Assembly (NCBI GenBank): GCA_015057165.1
Contig: SVEY01000002.1
Span: 62,001-126,000 of the forward strand
Length of the DNA: 64,000 bases
Source: Lachnospiraceae bacterium
GTDB lineage: Bacteria > Bacillota > Clostridia > Lachnospirales > Lachnospiraceae
Reading direction: 5' to 3'
The notes below the pieces were generated by a model. The model was not told the origin of the DNA and searched no databases. It saw only the letters and a list, made by a program, of their open reading frames with translations. This document shows, in pieces, positions 54,546 through 64,000 of this stretch (position 1 is the first letter of the stretch; each line of letters starts with the position of its first letter). A program made the position numbers and the translations under genes.

Positions 54546-54805
54546 TATTGTATAGCGAGTGATTCAAATTATAAGACTTATGGCTGAAGCCTTGTGTCAA
54601 GTTTAGAAAATACGCCAATTAAGTCATTGAGGGAATTTCGTGACAGGGATGTCACGAAAAGGAGGTCACCGACTGGATGGAGGATTGACCTCCGGTTCCC
54701 GACAAGGCTTATTAGAATACAAGAGCTTAATTGGCAGCATTTTCTTAACGAAGACACACCAGCGAAGTCATAAGACTTATAATTTGAAGCACCAGATATA
54801 CACTA
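54546..54805. ncRNA. Pseudoknotted structured element between gltD and dapL
   Basis: Almost the whole gap folds. Positions 54546-54585 pair with 54766-54805 in a closing helix of about 40 positions and 33-35 pairs. Inside, AAGCCTTGT (54587-54595) pairs with 54702-54710, and 54601-54623 pairs with 54726-54749; these two cross, giving a pseudoknot. Between them GGGAA (54631-54635) pairs with TTCCC (54696-54700) around a 10-pair hairpin with a GGGA tetraloop (54636-54659) and an 8-pair hairpin (54661-54668 with 54686-54693). No known RNA family is recognised. A MITE with long terminal inverted repeats is the main alternative. Confidence 0.6.
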
Positions 54806-54823
54806 AAAAATAAGGAGTAAATC

Positions 54824-56038
54824 ATGGCAACAATTAATAAGAATTTTACTAAGCTACCAGGTAGCTATCTTTTCTCAACAATCGCTAAGAAGGTTAATGA
54901 ATTTGAGAAAGCAAATCCAGATGCTAACATAATAAGACTTGGCATAGGTGATGTGACAAAGCCTATTGCACCAACCGTAATCAAAGCACTTCATAGTGCT
55001 GTTGATGAAATGGCAGATGCTGATACATTCAAAGGTTATGCGCCTGATCTTGGTTACTCATTTCTTAGAGATAAAATTGCTATGTACGATTATAGGGACA
55101 GGGGATGCGACATCAATGCAGATGAAATATTTGTCTCAGATGGCGCAAAATGCGACTGTTCCAACATTCAGGAAATCTTTGGCCTTGATAATACTATAGG
55201 AGTGTGTGATCCAGTTTATCCTGTATATGTTGACTCTAATGTTATGGCTGGCAGAACAGGAGATTATGATAGTAAGACAGATAGATTTGATAATGTAATC
55301 TATATGCCATGTAATTCAGATAATGGTTTTGTTCCCGAACTCCCTGATAAGGCTCCAGATCTTATCTATCTATGCTTTCCTAATAATCCAACTGGGGCAG
55401 TTATTACGAAGGATAGATTACAGGAATGGGTAGACTATGCGATTAAGAATAATAGTGTGATACTATATGACAGCGCCTACGAGGCATTTATTTCAGAAGA
55501 AAATGTTCCTCATAGCATTTATGAGTGTGAAGGTGCAAGAAAATGTGCTATTGAATTTCGTTCATTCTCTAAGACTGCAGGTTTCACAGGTCTTAGACTA
55601 GGCTATACTGTTGTGCCTAAGGAACTTGTGGTAGAAGGTGTGGCGCTTCATGGACTTTGGGCAAGAAGACATGGAACGAAATACAACGGAGCCCCATATA
55701 TTGTTCAGAAGGCAGGGGAAGCTGTATATACAGAGCAAGGATTAAAAGAGATAAGAGAGAACATTTCTTACTATATGGAAAATGCCAGAATTATACTTGA
55801 TGGAGTAGAAGAAGCAGGCTTTGAAGCTTATGGCGGAGTTAATGCACCTTATATCTGGCTTAAGACTCCAAGTGATATGACAAGCTGGGAATTCTTTGAC
55901 TACCTGTTGGAGAAAGCTAATGTAGTTGGAACACCGGGAGTTGGCTTCGGCCCAGAAGGAGAGAACTACTTTAGACTTACAGCATTCGGCAACCGAGAAA
56001 ATACTATTAAGGCTATCGATAGAATTAAGAAGTTATAG
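54824..56038 (+). CDS. dapL: LL-diaminopimelate aminotransferase
   Basis: 404 residues, fold type I aminotransferase. The N-terminal pattern [20 protein letters not shown] and [13 protein letters not shown] is specific to DapL, and the PLP lysine is in [16 protein letters not shown] near residue 248. It transfers the amino group of glutamate to tetrahydrodipicolinate in one step to LL-diaminopimelate, bypassing the acylated DapD/DapC/DapE route. It leads the pyrG-carA-carB run and ties lysine and wall precursor synthesis to the glutamate pool. Confidence 0.93.
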   Translation: MATINKNFTKLPGSYLFSTIAKKVNEFEKANPDANIIRLGIGDVTKPIAPTVIKALHSAVDEMADADTFKGYAPDLGYSFLRDKIAMYDYRDRGCDINADEIFVSDGAKCDCSNIQEIFGLDNTIGVCDPVYPVYVDSNVMAGRTGDYDSKTDRFDNVIYMPCNSDNGFVPELPDKAPDLIYLCFPNNPTGAVITKDRLQEWVDYAIKNNSVILYDSAYEAFISEENVPHSIYECEGARKCAIEFRSFSKTAGFTGLRLGYTVVPKELVVEGVALHGLWARRHGTKYNGAPYIVQKAGEAVYTEQGLKEIRENISYYMENARIILDGVEEAGFEAYGGVNAPYIWLKTPSDMTSWEFFDYLLEKANVVGTPGVGFGPEGENYFRLTAFGNRENTIKAIDRIKKL

Positions 56039-56046
56039 ACTAATAA

Positions 56047-57674
<1,628 letters not shown>

Positions 57675-57675
<1 letters not shown>

Positions 57676-58748
57676 TGATATTAGATAGAAAACTTATTCT
57701 AGAAGACGGAACCTATTACGAGGGTATAGGTTTTGGAGCAGATAAAGAGGTTGTATGTGAGATAGTGTTTAATACATCCATGGCTGGATATCAGGAGATA
57801 TTATCGGATCCTTCTTATACAGATCAGGCAATTGTTATGTCCTATCCATTGATTGGCAATTATGGTATATGCGAGGAAGATTTTGAAAGTAAGATGATAG
57901 GAGCTTCTGCTCTTATAGTAAGAGATATTAACGATAATCCATCTAACTTTCGTTATACCAAATCCGTACCAGAACTGTTAGAGGAAGCAGGGGTGCCGGG
58001 AATATCTGGGATTGATACAAGAAAGCTTGTTAGAAGCATAAGAGATTATGGCTCTAGAAGATGCATTATAACAGATATTAATACGTCAGTAGAGAAGGGG
58101 GTGTCCAAGATAAAGGACACACCTCTTCCTCATGATGCAGTAGAAAGAGTAAGCTGTAAGAAGAGATATTATTCTAGAACATCCAATCCATTATACAATG
58201 TAGTGGCAATTGACTGTGGAATGAAGACTAATATCGTTCGTATGCTTAATGATAGTAGATGTAATGTAACAGTTGTTCCATATGATACAAGTAGCAGTGA
58301 CATAATGGCACTTAATCCTGATGGTCTTTTTATATCTAATGGACCGGGAGATCCTACTGATGTGCCAGAAGTAATAGAGACTCTTAGAGAATTAAAGGGA
58401 AGAGTTCCAATGTTTGGAATCTGTCTTGGGCATCAGCTTATTGCACTTTCATATGGCGCTAAGACCTACAAGTTAAAGTTTGGCCATAGAGGTGGCAATC
58501 ATCCTGTTAGAGATGTGAGAACAGGTAAGATTGAGATTACCAGTCAGAACCATAGTTATGCAGTTGATGAGAAGTCCCTTGATGGAAATGAACTTTCGGT
58601 GTCTCACATTAATATATTAGATGATACTATTGAAGGGCTTTATTCTGATAAGAACAAAGTATTTTCAGTACAATACCATCCTGAAAGCGCACCTGGCCCA
58701 CAGGATAGCAGATACCTATTCAAGAGGTTTACAGAACTTATGAAATGA
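57675..58748 (+). CDS. carA: Carbamoyl-phosphate synthase small subunit
   Basis: 357 residues from a GTG start that shares a base with the pyrG stop; GGAGG at 57661-57665 supports it. The N-terminal domain has FNTSMAGYQEILSDPSY and the glutaminase has FGICLGHQLIALS near 248 and VQYHPESAPGP near 330. It releases ammonia from glutamine for CarB. No ATG is available at a suitable spacing. Confidence 0.95.
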
Positions 58749-58763
58749 TACTTAATAAGGCGA

Positions 58764-58817
58764 TGAGACAAAACCTGCTAAGCGATTTTCAGCATGAGCG
58801 TGCAGGTGTTTGTCTCA
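58764..58817 (+). repeat. Structured repeat in the carA-carB gap
   Basis: TGAGACAAAACCTGC (58764-58778) pairs with 58802-58817 in a 15-pair stem with one bulged G. The loop starts TAAGCGATTTTC. AAACC-NN-CTAAGCGATTTTC occurs on the minus strand at 41365-41384, also directly inside a closing stem. No T-run follows, so it does not end the car transcript. Confidence 0.6.
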
Positions 58818-58851
58818 GAGCTGTGTGAGATACTATATTAGGAGATTAATT

Positions 58852-61800
58852 ATGCCAAAGAGAACAGATATTAAGAAAGTACTTGTTATAGGTTCAGGAC
58901 CAATTGTTATAGGACAGGCAGCAGAATTTGATTATGCTGGAACTCAGGCTTGCCTTGCTCTTAAGGAAGAAGGATATGAAGTTGTTCTTGCTAATTCTAA
59001 TCCTGCCACAATAATGACAGATAATTCTATTGCAGATAAAGTGTATATGGAGCCGCTAACACTTGAATATATGGCAAGAATATGCCGTCACGAGAGACCA
59101 GATGCTTTACTTCCAGGTATTGGAGGACAGACAGGACTTAATCTGTCTCTTCAATTATACGACAAGGGTGTATTAGATGAATGTGAGATAGAATTACTTG
59201 GAACTGATGCAGCAAGTATAAGAAAAGCAGAAGATAGAGAAGAGTTTAAAGAATTATGTGAAATGCTTGGAGAACCTGTAGTTCCATCTATTATTGCGAA
59301 TACTTTAGAAGAAGGACTTAAGGCGGCTGAAGATATAGGATATCCTGTAATTCTTCGTCCCGCATTTACTCTTGGTGGAACAGGTGGCGGTTTTGCCAGT
59401 GATGAAGAAGAGATGACAAGAATGATGAAGAATGCTCTCTCCTTATCTCCTGTACACCAGGTATTAGTTGAGAAATCAATTAAAGGTTATAAAGAGATAG
59501 AATATGAAGTAATAAGAGATGCAAATGATACTGCTATTACTGTATGTAACATGGAAAATCTCGACCCTGTTGGTATTCATACAGGAGATTCTATTGTTGT
59601 GGCGCCAAGTCAGACCCTTACTAATAAAGAATACCATATGCTTAGAGATAGCGCTCTGTCTATAATTAGAGCCCTTGAGATTAAGGGAGGATGTAATGTT
59701 CAATTTGCCCTTGATCCTGAATCATTTAATTATTATGTAATTGAAGTTAATCCAAGGGTGTCTCGTTCTTCAGCCCTTGCTTCTAAAGCTAGCGGATATC
59801 CTATAGCAAGGGTATCAGCTAAGATTGCTGTTGGAATGAATCTAGATGAGATAGAACTTGCTAATACTCCTGCATGTTTTGAACCTACACTTGATTATGT
59901 AATAACCAAGATGCCACGATTCCCATTTGACAAATTCACTTTGGCATCGAATGTCTTATCTACACAAATGAAGGCGACTGGAGAGACAATGAGTGTAGGA
60001 AGAACTATGGAAGAGAGTCTCCTTAAGGCAATTAGATCTCTAGAAGATGGTAAGAATCATATACATCTTGAGAAGTTTGATGTAGATAGTCTCTCTGATA
60101 CAGGAGACAAGAAAGAAGCAATAAGTAAGCTACTCAAATACATAGAAGAAGGAACAGATGACAGGTTATATGCCATATCTGAGCTTCTTTGGCTTGGTGT
60201 TGATCCTCAGGTTATCTATACAAGGACCAAGATTGATATGTTTTTCCTTGATAAGATAAAAAGGATAGTTGACTTTGAAGTTCGATTAGAGGAAGAAGGA
60301 AAGAATAGTACAGGCTCATTAGATAAAGAACTACTTATGGATGCGAAGAGAATGGGATTCTCTGATTCATATATAGCTGAATTAATTGGATGTAATGAAG
60401 ATGATATATGGGTACTTCGAAAGAAATACAACATTTACCCGGTGTACAAGATGATTGATACTTGTGCCAGTGAGTTTGAAAGCTATGTACCATACTTCTA
60501 TTCTACTTATGAAGAAGAGAATGAGTCTATTGTTTCCAATAATAAGAAAATAATTGTGCTTGGTTCTGGACCAATAAGAATCGGACAGGGTGTTGAATTC
60601 GATTATTCTACTGTTCATGCAGTAAAGACAATTCATGAGATGGGATATGAAGCAATTGTAATTAATAACAACCCTGAGACTGTGTCAACTGATTATACAA
60701 CTGCTGATAAGCTTTATTTTGAACCTCTTACAATAGAGGATATTATGAATATTATTGACTTAGAGAAACCAGAAGGGGTTATAGTATCTCTTGGAGGTCA
60801 GACTGCAGTTAACCTAGCTGATTCATTAGAAGAACGAAGTGTAAATATAATTGGTACAGATACTAAGGCCATATTTAAGGCAGAGGATAGAGATGCTTTT
60901 GAAAATGTTATAAAGGAACTTGGGATACCACAACCAGAGGGAGTGGCAGTAACTAATATACCTGATGGAATTAAAGCGGCATCTAAGATAGGATATCCAG
61001 TATTGGTACGCCCATCATTTGTTCTTGGTGGTCGCGCAATGGAAATAGTTGCCAATGAAGAAATGCTTAGCCATTATCTTAAGAATGCTGTTGAAGTTGA
61101 CAAGGATAAGCCGGTACTCGTTGACAAGTATATTGTTGGAAGAGAAGTAGAAGTAGATGCTGTATGTGATGGCAGAGACGTATTCTTACCTGGAATAATG
61201 GAGCTGGTTGAGCGTACTGGTGTTCATTCAGGCGATAGTATGAGCGTTTATCCACCGTTCTCTATTTCTGAAAATGTCAAGAAGACAATCTGGGACTATA
61301 CCAAGAAGCTGGGAATTGGAATAGGTATTGTTGGTCTGTACAATATACAGTTTATAGTAGATGATGAAGACAATGTATATATTATAGAAGTCAATCCTAG
61401 GGCATCAAGAAGTGTTCCATTTCTTTCTAAATCAACAGGTGTCTCATTAGTTGATATTGCAACGAAAGTAATGCTTGGAGAGAACTTGGAGAGTCAGGGC
61501 TATGCAGATACCATATTACCTGAAAAGGATTTCTGGTATGTAAAAGCTCCTGCTTTCTCATTTGCTAAATTAAATGGAATGGATGCATATCTTTCGCCGG
61601 AGATGAAATCAACTGGAGAAGCAATAGGATATGACAAGAGTCTAAAACGTGCCTTATACAAGGCATTACAAGCTTCTGGAATCAAGATGAAGGAATATGG
61701 AACTGTTGTAGTAACTTTAGCAGATGAAGACAAAGAAGAGGCATTGCCACTTATTGAGAGATTCTATGAGCTTGGATTTAATGTAGAGGCCACTATTGGT

Positions 61801-62073
61801 ACAGGAACATTTCTTAAGGAACACGGCATAAGAACTCGAATAAGAGGCAAGATTAGCGATGGTAGCGATGAGATTCTTGATGCTATTAAGGCCGGGTATG
61901 TAAGCTATATTATTAATACAAGGGCAATTCTTTCTGGAATACATTATAGTGATGGCGTGGAGATTAGACGTTGTGCTATTATGAATGGTGTTACAATGTT
62001 TACATCATTAGATACAGTTAGAATACTTCTTGATGTATTAGAAGATATTTCCCCAAGAATTAGTGTGATATAA
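58852..62073 (+). CDS. carB: Carbamoyl-phosphate synthase large subunit
   Basis: 1073 residues from ATG 58852 (AGGAG just upstream), full length. Two homologous ATP-grasp halves begin [20 protein letters not shown] and [20 protein letters not shown]; the allosteric MGS domain is at the C-terminus ([20 protein letters not shown]). It makes carbamoyl phosphate for pyrimidines and arginine. A 103-base gap with a structured repeat separates it from carA, unusual since carA and carB often overlap. Confidence 0.96.
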   Translation: MPKRTDIKKVLVIGSGPIVIGQAAEFDYAGTQACLALKEEGYEVVLANSNPATIMTDNSIADKVYMEPLTLEYMARICRHERPDALLPGIGGQTGLNLSLQLYDKGVLDECEIELLGTDAASIRKAEDREEFKELCEMLGEPVVPSIIANTLEEGLKAAEDIGYPVILRPAFTLGGTGGGFASDEEEMTRMMKNALSLSPVHQVLVEKSIKGYKEIEYEVIRDANDTAITVCNMENLDPVGIHTGDSIVVAPSQTLTNKEYHMLRDSALSIIRALEIKGGCNVQFALDPESFNYYVIEVNPRVSRSSALASKASGYPIARVSAKIAVGMNLDEIELANTPACFEPTLDYVITKMPRFPFDKFTLASNVLSTQMKATGETMSVGRTMEESLLKAIRSLEDGKNHIHLEKFDVDSLSDTGDKKEAISKLLKYIEEGTDDRLYAISELLWLGVDPQVIYTRTKIDMFFLDKIKRIVDFEVRLEEEGKNSTGSLDKELLMDAKRMGFSDSYIAELIGCNEDDIWVLRKKYNIYPVYKMIDTCASEFESYVPYFYSTYEEENESIVSNNKKIIVLGSGPIRIGQGVEFDYSTVHAVKTIHEMGYEAIVINNNPETVSTDYTTADKLYFEPLTIEDIMNIIDLEKPEGVIVSLGGQTAVNLADSLEERSVNIIGTDTKAIFKAEDRDAFENVIKELGIPQPEGVAVTNIPDGIKAASKIGYPVLVRPSFVLGGRAMEIVANEEMLSHYLKNAVEVDKDKPVLVDKYIVGREVEVDAVCDGRDVFLPGIMELVERTGVHSGDSMSVYPPFSISENVKKTIWDYTKKLGIGIGIVGLYNIQFIVDDEDNVYIIEVNPRASRSVPFLSKSTGVSLVDIATKVMLGENLESQGYADTILPEKDFWYVKAPAFSFAKLNGMDAYLSPEMKSTGEAIGYDKSLKRALYKALQASGIKMKEYGTVVVTLADEDKEEALPLIERFYELGFNVEATIGTGTFLKEHGIRTRIRGKISDGSDEILDAIKAGYVSYIINTRAILSGIHYSDGVEIRRCAIMNGVTMFTSLDTVRILLDVLEDISPRISVI

Positions 62074-62083
62074 GGAGATTAAT

Positions 62084-63259
62084 ATGCAATATTCATATGA
62101 AGATGTAATAAGTTATATTGAGGATGAAGACGTTAAGTTTGTTCGTCTTGCATTTCGTGATGCTTATGGAGTGCAGAAGAATTTGTCCATCCTGTCTAGC
62201 GAGATAAGTAAAGCATTTAAAGAGGGAATTCCTGTTAGTGCTAAGGAAATAGCAGGCTTTTTTGATTGTCCCTATGCGTCTTTGTATCTCAAACCAGACC
62301 CGGATACTATGGCAATTCTTCCATGGAGACCAGATAGCGGTAAGGTGCTTAGAATGTTTTGTGATATGTATACCCCTGATGGTGAAGTATATATCTCAGA
62401 TACCAGAGCTATTCTTATTGATGCAGTTAATGAAGCCGCATCACAGGGAATTGAATTTCGATTTGGTAATGAGACTGAATTCTATCTCTTTAATAGAGAG
62501 GAAGATGGTACGCCAACAAGAATACCATATGATAATGCAGGTTATATGGACATAGCTCCTTTAGATAAATGTGAAAATGTAAGACGTGAAATCTGTCTGA
62601 CTATTGAAAGAATGGGACTTAGACCTGAGAGATCTCATCATGAAAGGGGACCAGGACAAAATGAGATTGATTTTCATTATGGAAAGCCTCTTAAAGCAGC
62701 AGATCAGATGACAACATTTAAGATGGTTGTAAATACATTAGCCGATAGATATGGTCTTATTGCGGATTTCTCTCCTATGCCACTTAAAGGAAAGCCTGGC
62801 AATGGCTATCATATTAATATTTATGCTGTAGATAAAGATGGAAATGATGTTGTAACTTACGTGGCAGCAGGAATAATTGATAAGATTAGAGAGATTACAA
62901 TCTTCCTTAACCCTTCAGAAGACTCTTACTCAAGACTTGGTAATAATACGGCACCAGATAAGGTTAATTGGTCAAGTGAAGGTGAAGCAGAACTTATATA
63001 TATTGAGACATGTAATGGTAGAACGAAAGTGGAACTTCGCTCTCCTGATGCATCATGCAACCCTTATCTTGTGTACGCACTACTAATTAAAGCAGGACTT
63101 GAGGGAATTAATAATAAACTTAGCCTCCCAGAAGAAAAGTCAGAATCTGCACTTCTTCTTCCAAGTTCAATTAAGGAGGCAAGTAAACTGGCACTTGAAA
63201 GCGATTTTGTTAATTCCATAGTTCCAAAGGGCATTATAGACGAATATACACTAGGCTAG
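62084..63259 (+). CDS. Glutamine synthetase I-like protein with altered active site
   Basis: 391 residues, some 50 shorter than normal GSI. The metal ligands remain: FGNETEFYLF, HHERGPGQNEID, GNGYH and VELRSPDASCNPYL. However, the flap glutamate of the usual YEAP is Thr (NNTAP), and the segment that normally reads NRS...IRIP reads GEAELIYIE, so two active-site arginines appear lost. The middle segment between the ligand histidine and FLNPSEDSYSRL is also shortened. It may be inactive or changed in specificity, and could sense glutamine or ATP for the ANTAR protein 10 bases downstream. Named GS-like rather than glnA for that reason. Confidence 0.8.
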   Translation: MQYSYEDVISYIEDEDVKFVRLAFRDAYGVQKNLSILSSEISKAFKEGIPVSAKEIAGFFDCPYASLYLKPDPDTMAILPWRPDSGKVLRMFCDMYTPDGEVYISDTRAILIDAVNEAASQGIEFRFGNETEFYLFNREEDGTPTRIPYDNAGYMDIAPLDKCENVRREICLTIERMGLRPERSHHERGPGQNEIDFHYGKPLKAADQMTTFKMVVNTLADRYGLIADFSPMPLKGKPGNGYHINIYAVDKDGNDVVTYVAAGIIDKIREITIFLNPSEDSYSRLGNNTAPDKVNWSSEGEAELIYIETCNGRTKVELRSPDASCNPYLVYALLIKAGLEGINNKLSLPEEKSESALLLPSSIKEASKLALESDFVNSIVPKGIIDEYTLG

Positions 63260-63269
63260 GAGGATTCAT

Positions 63270-63842
63270 ATGTCCAGAAAATCAGATATTTATCACTCTA
63301 TTCTGATTGTTTCTTCTTCGGATCATTTTAATTCTAAGATTAAGAAATATCTTACGGGTTTTATAACTATTGATATCAAGAAGAGTGTTTCTATTGCTAG
63401 AAGGTGTATTCTTGAGAAATATTATGACATCATAGTAATTAATGCGCCTCTTCAAGATGAGTCCGGAATAGAATTTGCCTTTGATTCAATAGAGAAAAGC
63501 AATGCTTCGGTGCTATTTGTATCCCCTATTGAAGTATATGAAGATGTTCTTGAAAATGTGACTGACAAGGGTATACTTGCTATCACAAAGGATATGGTAG
63601 ACAGTAGGTTAGACAAGGCTATAAGATATCTTATAGCTGTTCAGAATCGAGTTCACAGACTAGAACAAAAGACATTAACCCTTGAAGAAAAGATGGAAGA
63701 GATACGAATTGTTAATCGAGCAAAGCTTATTCTTGTAGAGCAAAGAAATATGACAGAAGATGAGGCTCATGCATATATTGGGAAATGCGCCATGGATAAT
63801 GGTGTATCAAGAAAGCGCATTGCAGAAGATATTATAAATTAA
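63270..63842 (+). CDS. ANTAR-domain antiterminator with degenerate receiver
   Basis: 190 residues. The N-terminal 120 have a receiver fold (ILIVSSSDHFNSKIKKYL; YDIIVINAPLQDESG), but the phosphorylated Asp position appears to be Asn, so it is probably not a phospho-switch. A helical coil (QNRVHRLEQKTLTLEEKM) leads to an ANTAR domain at 140-190 (VNRAKLILVEQRNMTEDEA). ANTAR proteins bind paired hairpins in mRNA leaders and prevent termination. AGGAGG precedes the ATG. I recall glutamine synthetase and ANTAR gene neighbours (NitR type) from clostridia. The amtB leader is the best target in this window. Confidence 0.88.
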   Translation: MSRKSDIYHSILIVSSSDHFNSKIKKYLTGFITIDIKKSVSIARRCILEKYYDIIVINAPLQDESGIEFAFDSIEKSNASVLFVSPIEVYEDVLENVTDKGILAITKDMVDSRLDKAIRYLIAVQNRVHRLEQKTLTLEEKMEEIRIVNRAKLILVEQRNMTEDEAHAYIGKCAMDNGVSRKRIAEDIIN

Positions 63843-63923
63843 CCTTGATTAAACCACATAATATGGGGTAAAATATTATAGATAAAGGGTTTTTCTAGTT
63901 TTCTTACTAGTCAGGTGAAGGTT

Positions 63924-64000
63924 ATGACTGAATTAAACAACACTGGGTTGTTAATTTGTATTGAATTATTTTTATTCTGTATTCTTATACTAACAGTATT
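63924..64000 (+). CDS. Start of a membrane protein gene (partial)
   Basis: An ATG at 63924 behind AGGTGAAGG opens a frame to the end of the window: 25 residues beginning MTELNNTGLLICIELFLFCI, with a hydrophobic helix from residue 8 on. It is the start of a membrane protein; the family cannot be told. Confidence 0.5.
   Translation, partial: MTELNNTGLLICIELFLFCILILTV

Noticed and set aside
54544-54823. Lysine riboswitch upstream of dapL
   Set aside because: dapL is a lysine pathway gene, but none of the conserved L-box sequence blocks are present and the pseudoknot topology does not match.
58749-58851. Terminator between carA and carB
   Set aside because: The 15-pair stem has no T-run after it and carB must be co-expressed with carA.
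63930-63955. AACAAC-ACTGG-GTTGTT hairpin with an A1/G4 loop near the window end
   Set aside because: It lies inside the start of an open frame for a membrane protein, its loop has five bases, and no terminator follows, so an ANTAR site is not supported.

Overview
The window looks like a chromosomal segment of a low-GC, anaerobic Firmicute of the Lachnospiraceae type (Butyrivibrio/Pseudobutyrivibrio/Roseburia-like). This rests on AT-rich DNA, strong AAGGAGG ribosome binding sites, a two-domain bacteriohemerythrin, pyruvate phosphate dikinase, a type III glutamine synthetase, an ammonium transporter fused to a PII domain, the DapL route to diaminopimelate, a CIRCE/HrcA-type heat-shock site, and chemotaxis and FliD-like proteins. 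Species cannot be decided from the sequence alone.

Layout. Positions 1-340 look like the edge of an integrated element: a gene tail, two integrase-arm-like direct repeats and a tRNA 3'-end fragment. 0.5-3.7 kb holds a membrane phosphatase, a LmbE-type deacetylase and a SpoIIE-type phosphatase. 3.7-7.1 kb holds a self-controlled XRE regulator, a relic of a FliD-like gene, Hsp20 under CIRCE, and the intact FliD-like gene. 7.2-17.6 kb is mostly core: glmM, pyrC, pyrF, an M16C peptidase, era, recO, a membrane protein and glycyl-tRNA synthetase. 17.8-28.7 kb holds a chemoreceptor, ppdK, an rRNA/tRNA methyltransferase, a hemerythrin, a dicarboxylate or amino acid symporter, and a small redox cluster (CMD-cupin protein, iron alcohol dehydrogenase, Ldh-type dehydrogenase). 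28.7-32.8 kb is an ABC export locus scarred by duplication and deletion, with a CPBP protease. 33-37.2 kb holds nadE, a secreted papain-like protease, a lipoprotein and a HAD nucleotidase.

The most coherent part is 37.4-63.9 kb. Nearly every gene makes, moves or spends ammonium or glutamine: asnB, glnN, amtB-PII, purF, gltB, gltD, pyrG, carA, carB, then a glutamine synthetase-like protein and an ANTAR antiterminator. The control appears to be RNA-level. asnB and gltB each have a strong promoter followed by a similar intrinsic terminator starting CAAAGGCG, before the start codon. amtB has a terminator whose 5' arm can instead form a hairpin with an A1/G4 hexaloop, the signature of ANTAR-bound RNA. 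The GS-like protein beside the ANTAR gene lacks several active-site residues, so it may be a sensor rather than an enzyme. Between gltD and dapL lies a 260-base element that can fold into a long closing helix around a pseudoknot. Two or three other intergenic structured elements share short sequence blocks.

All functional calls come from recognised motifs read by eye. No database search or folding program was run.
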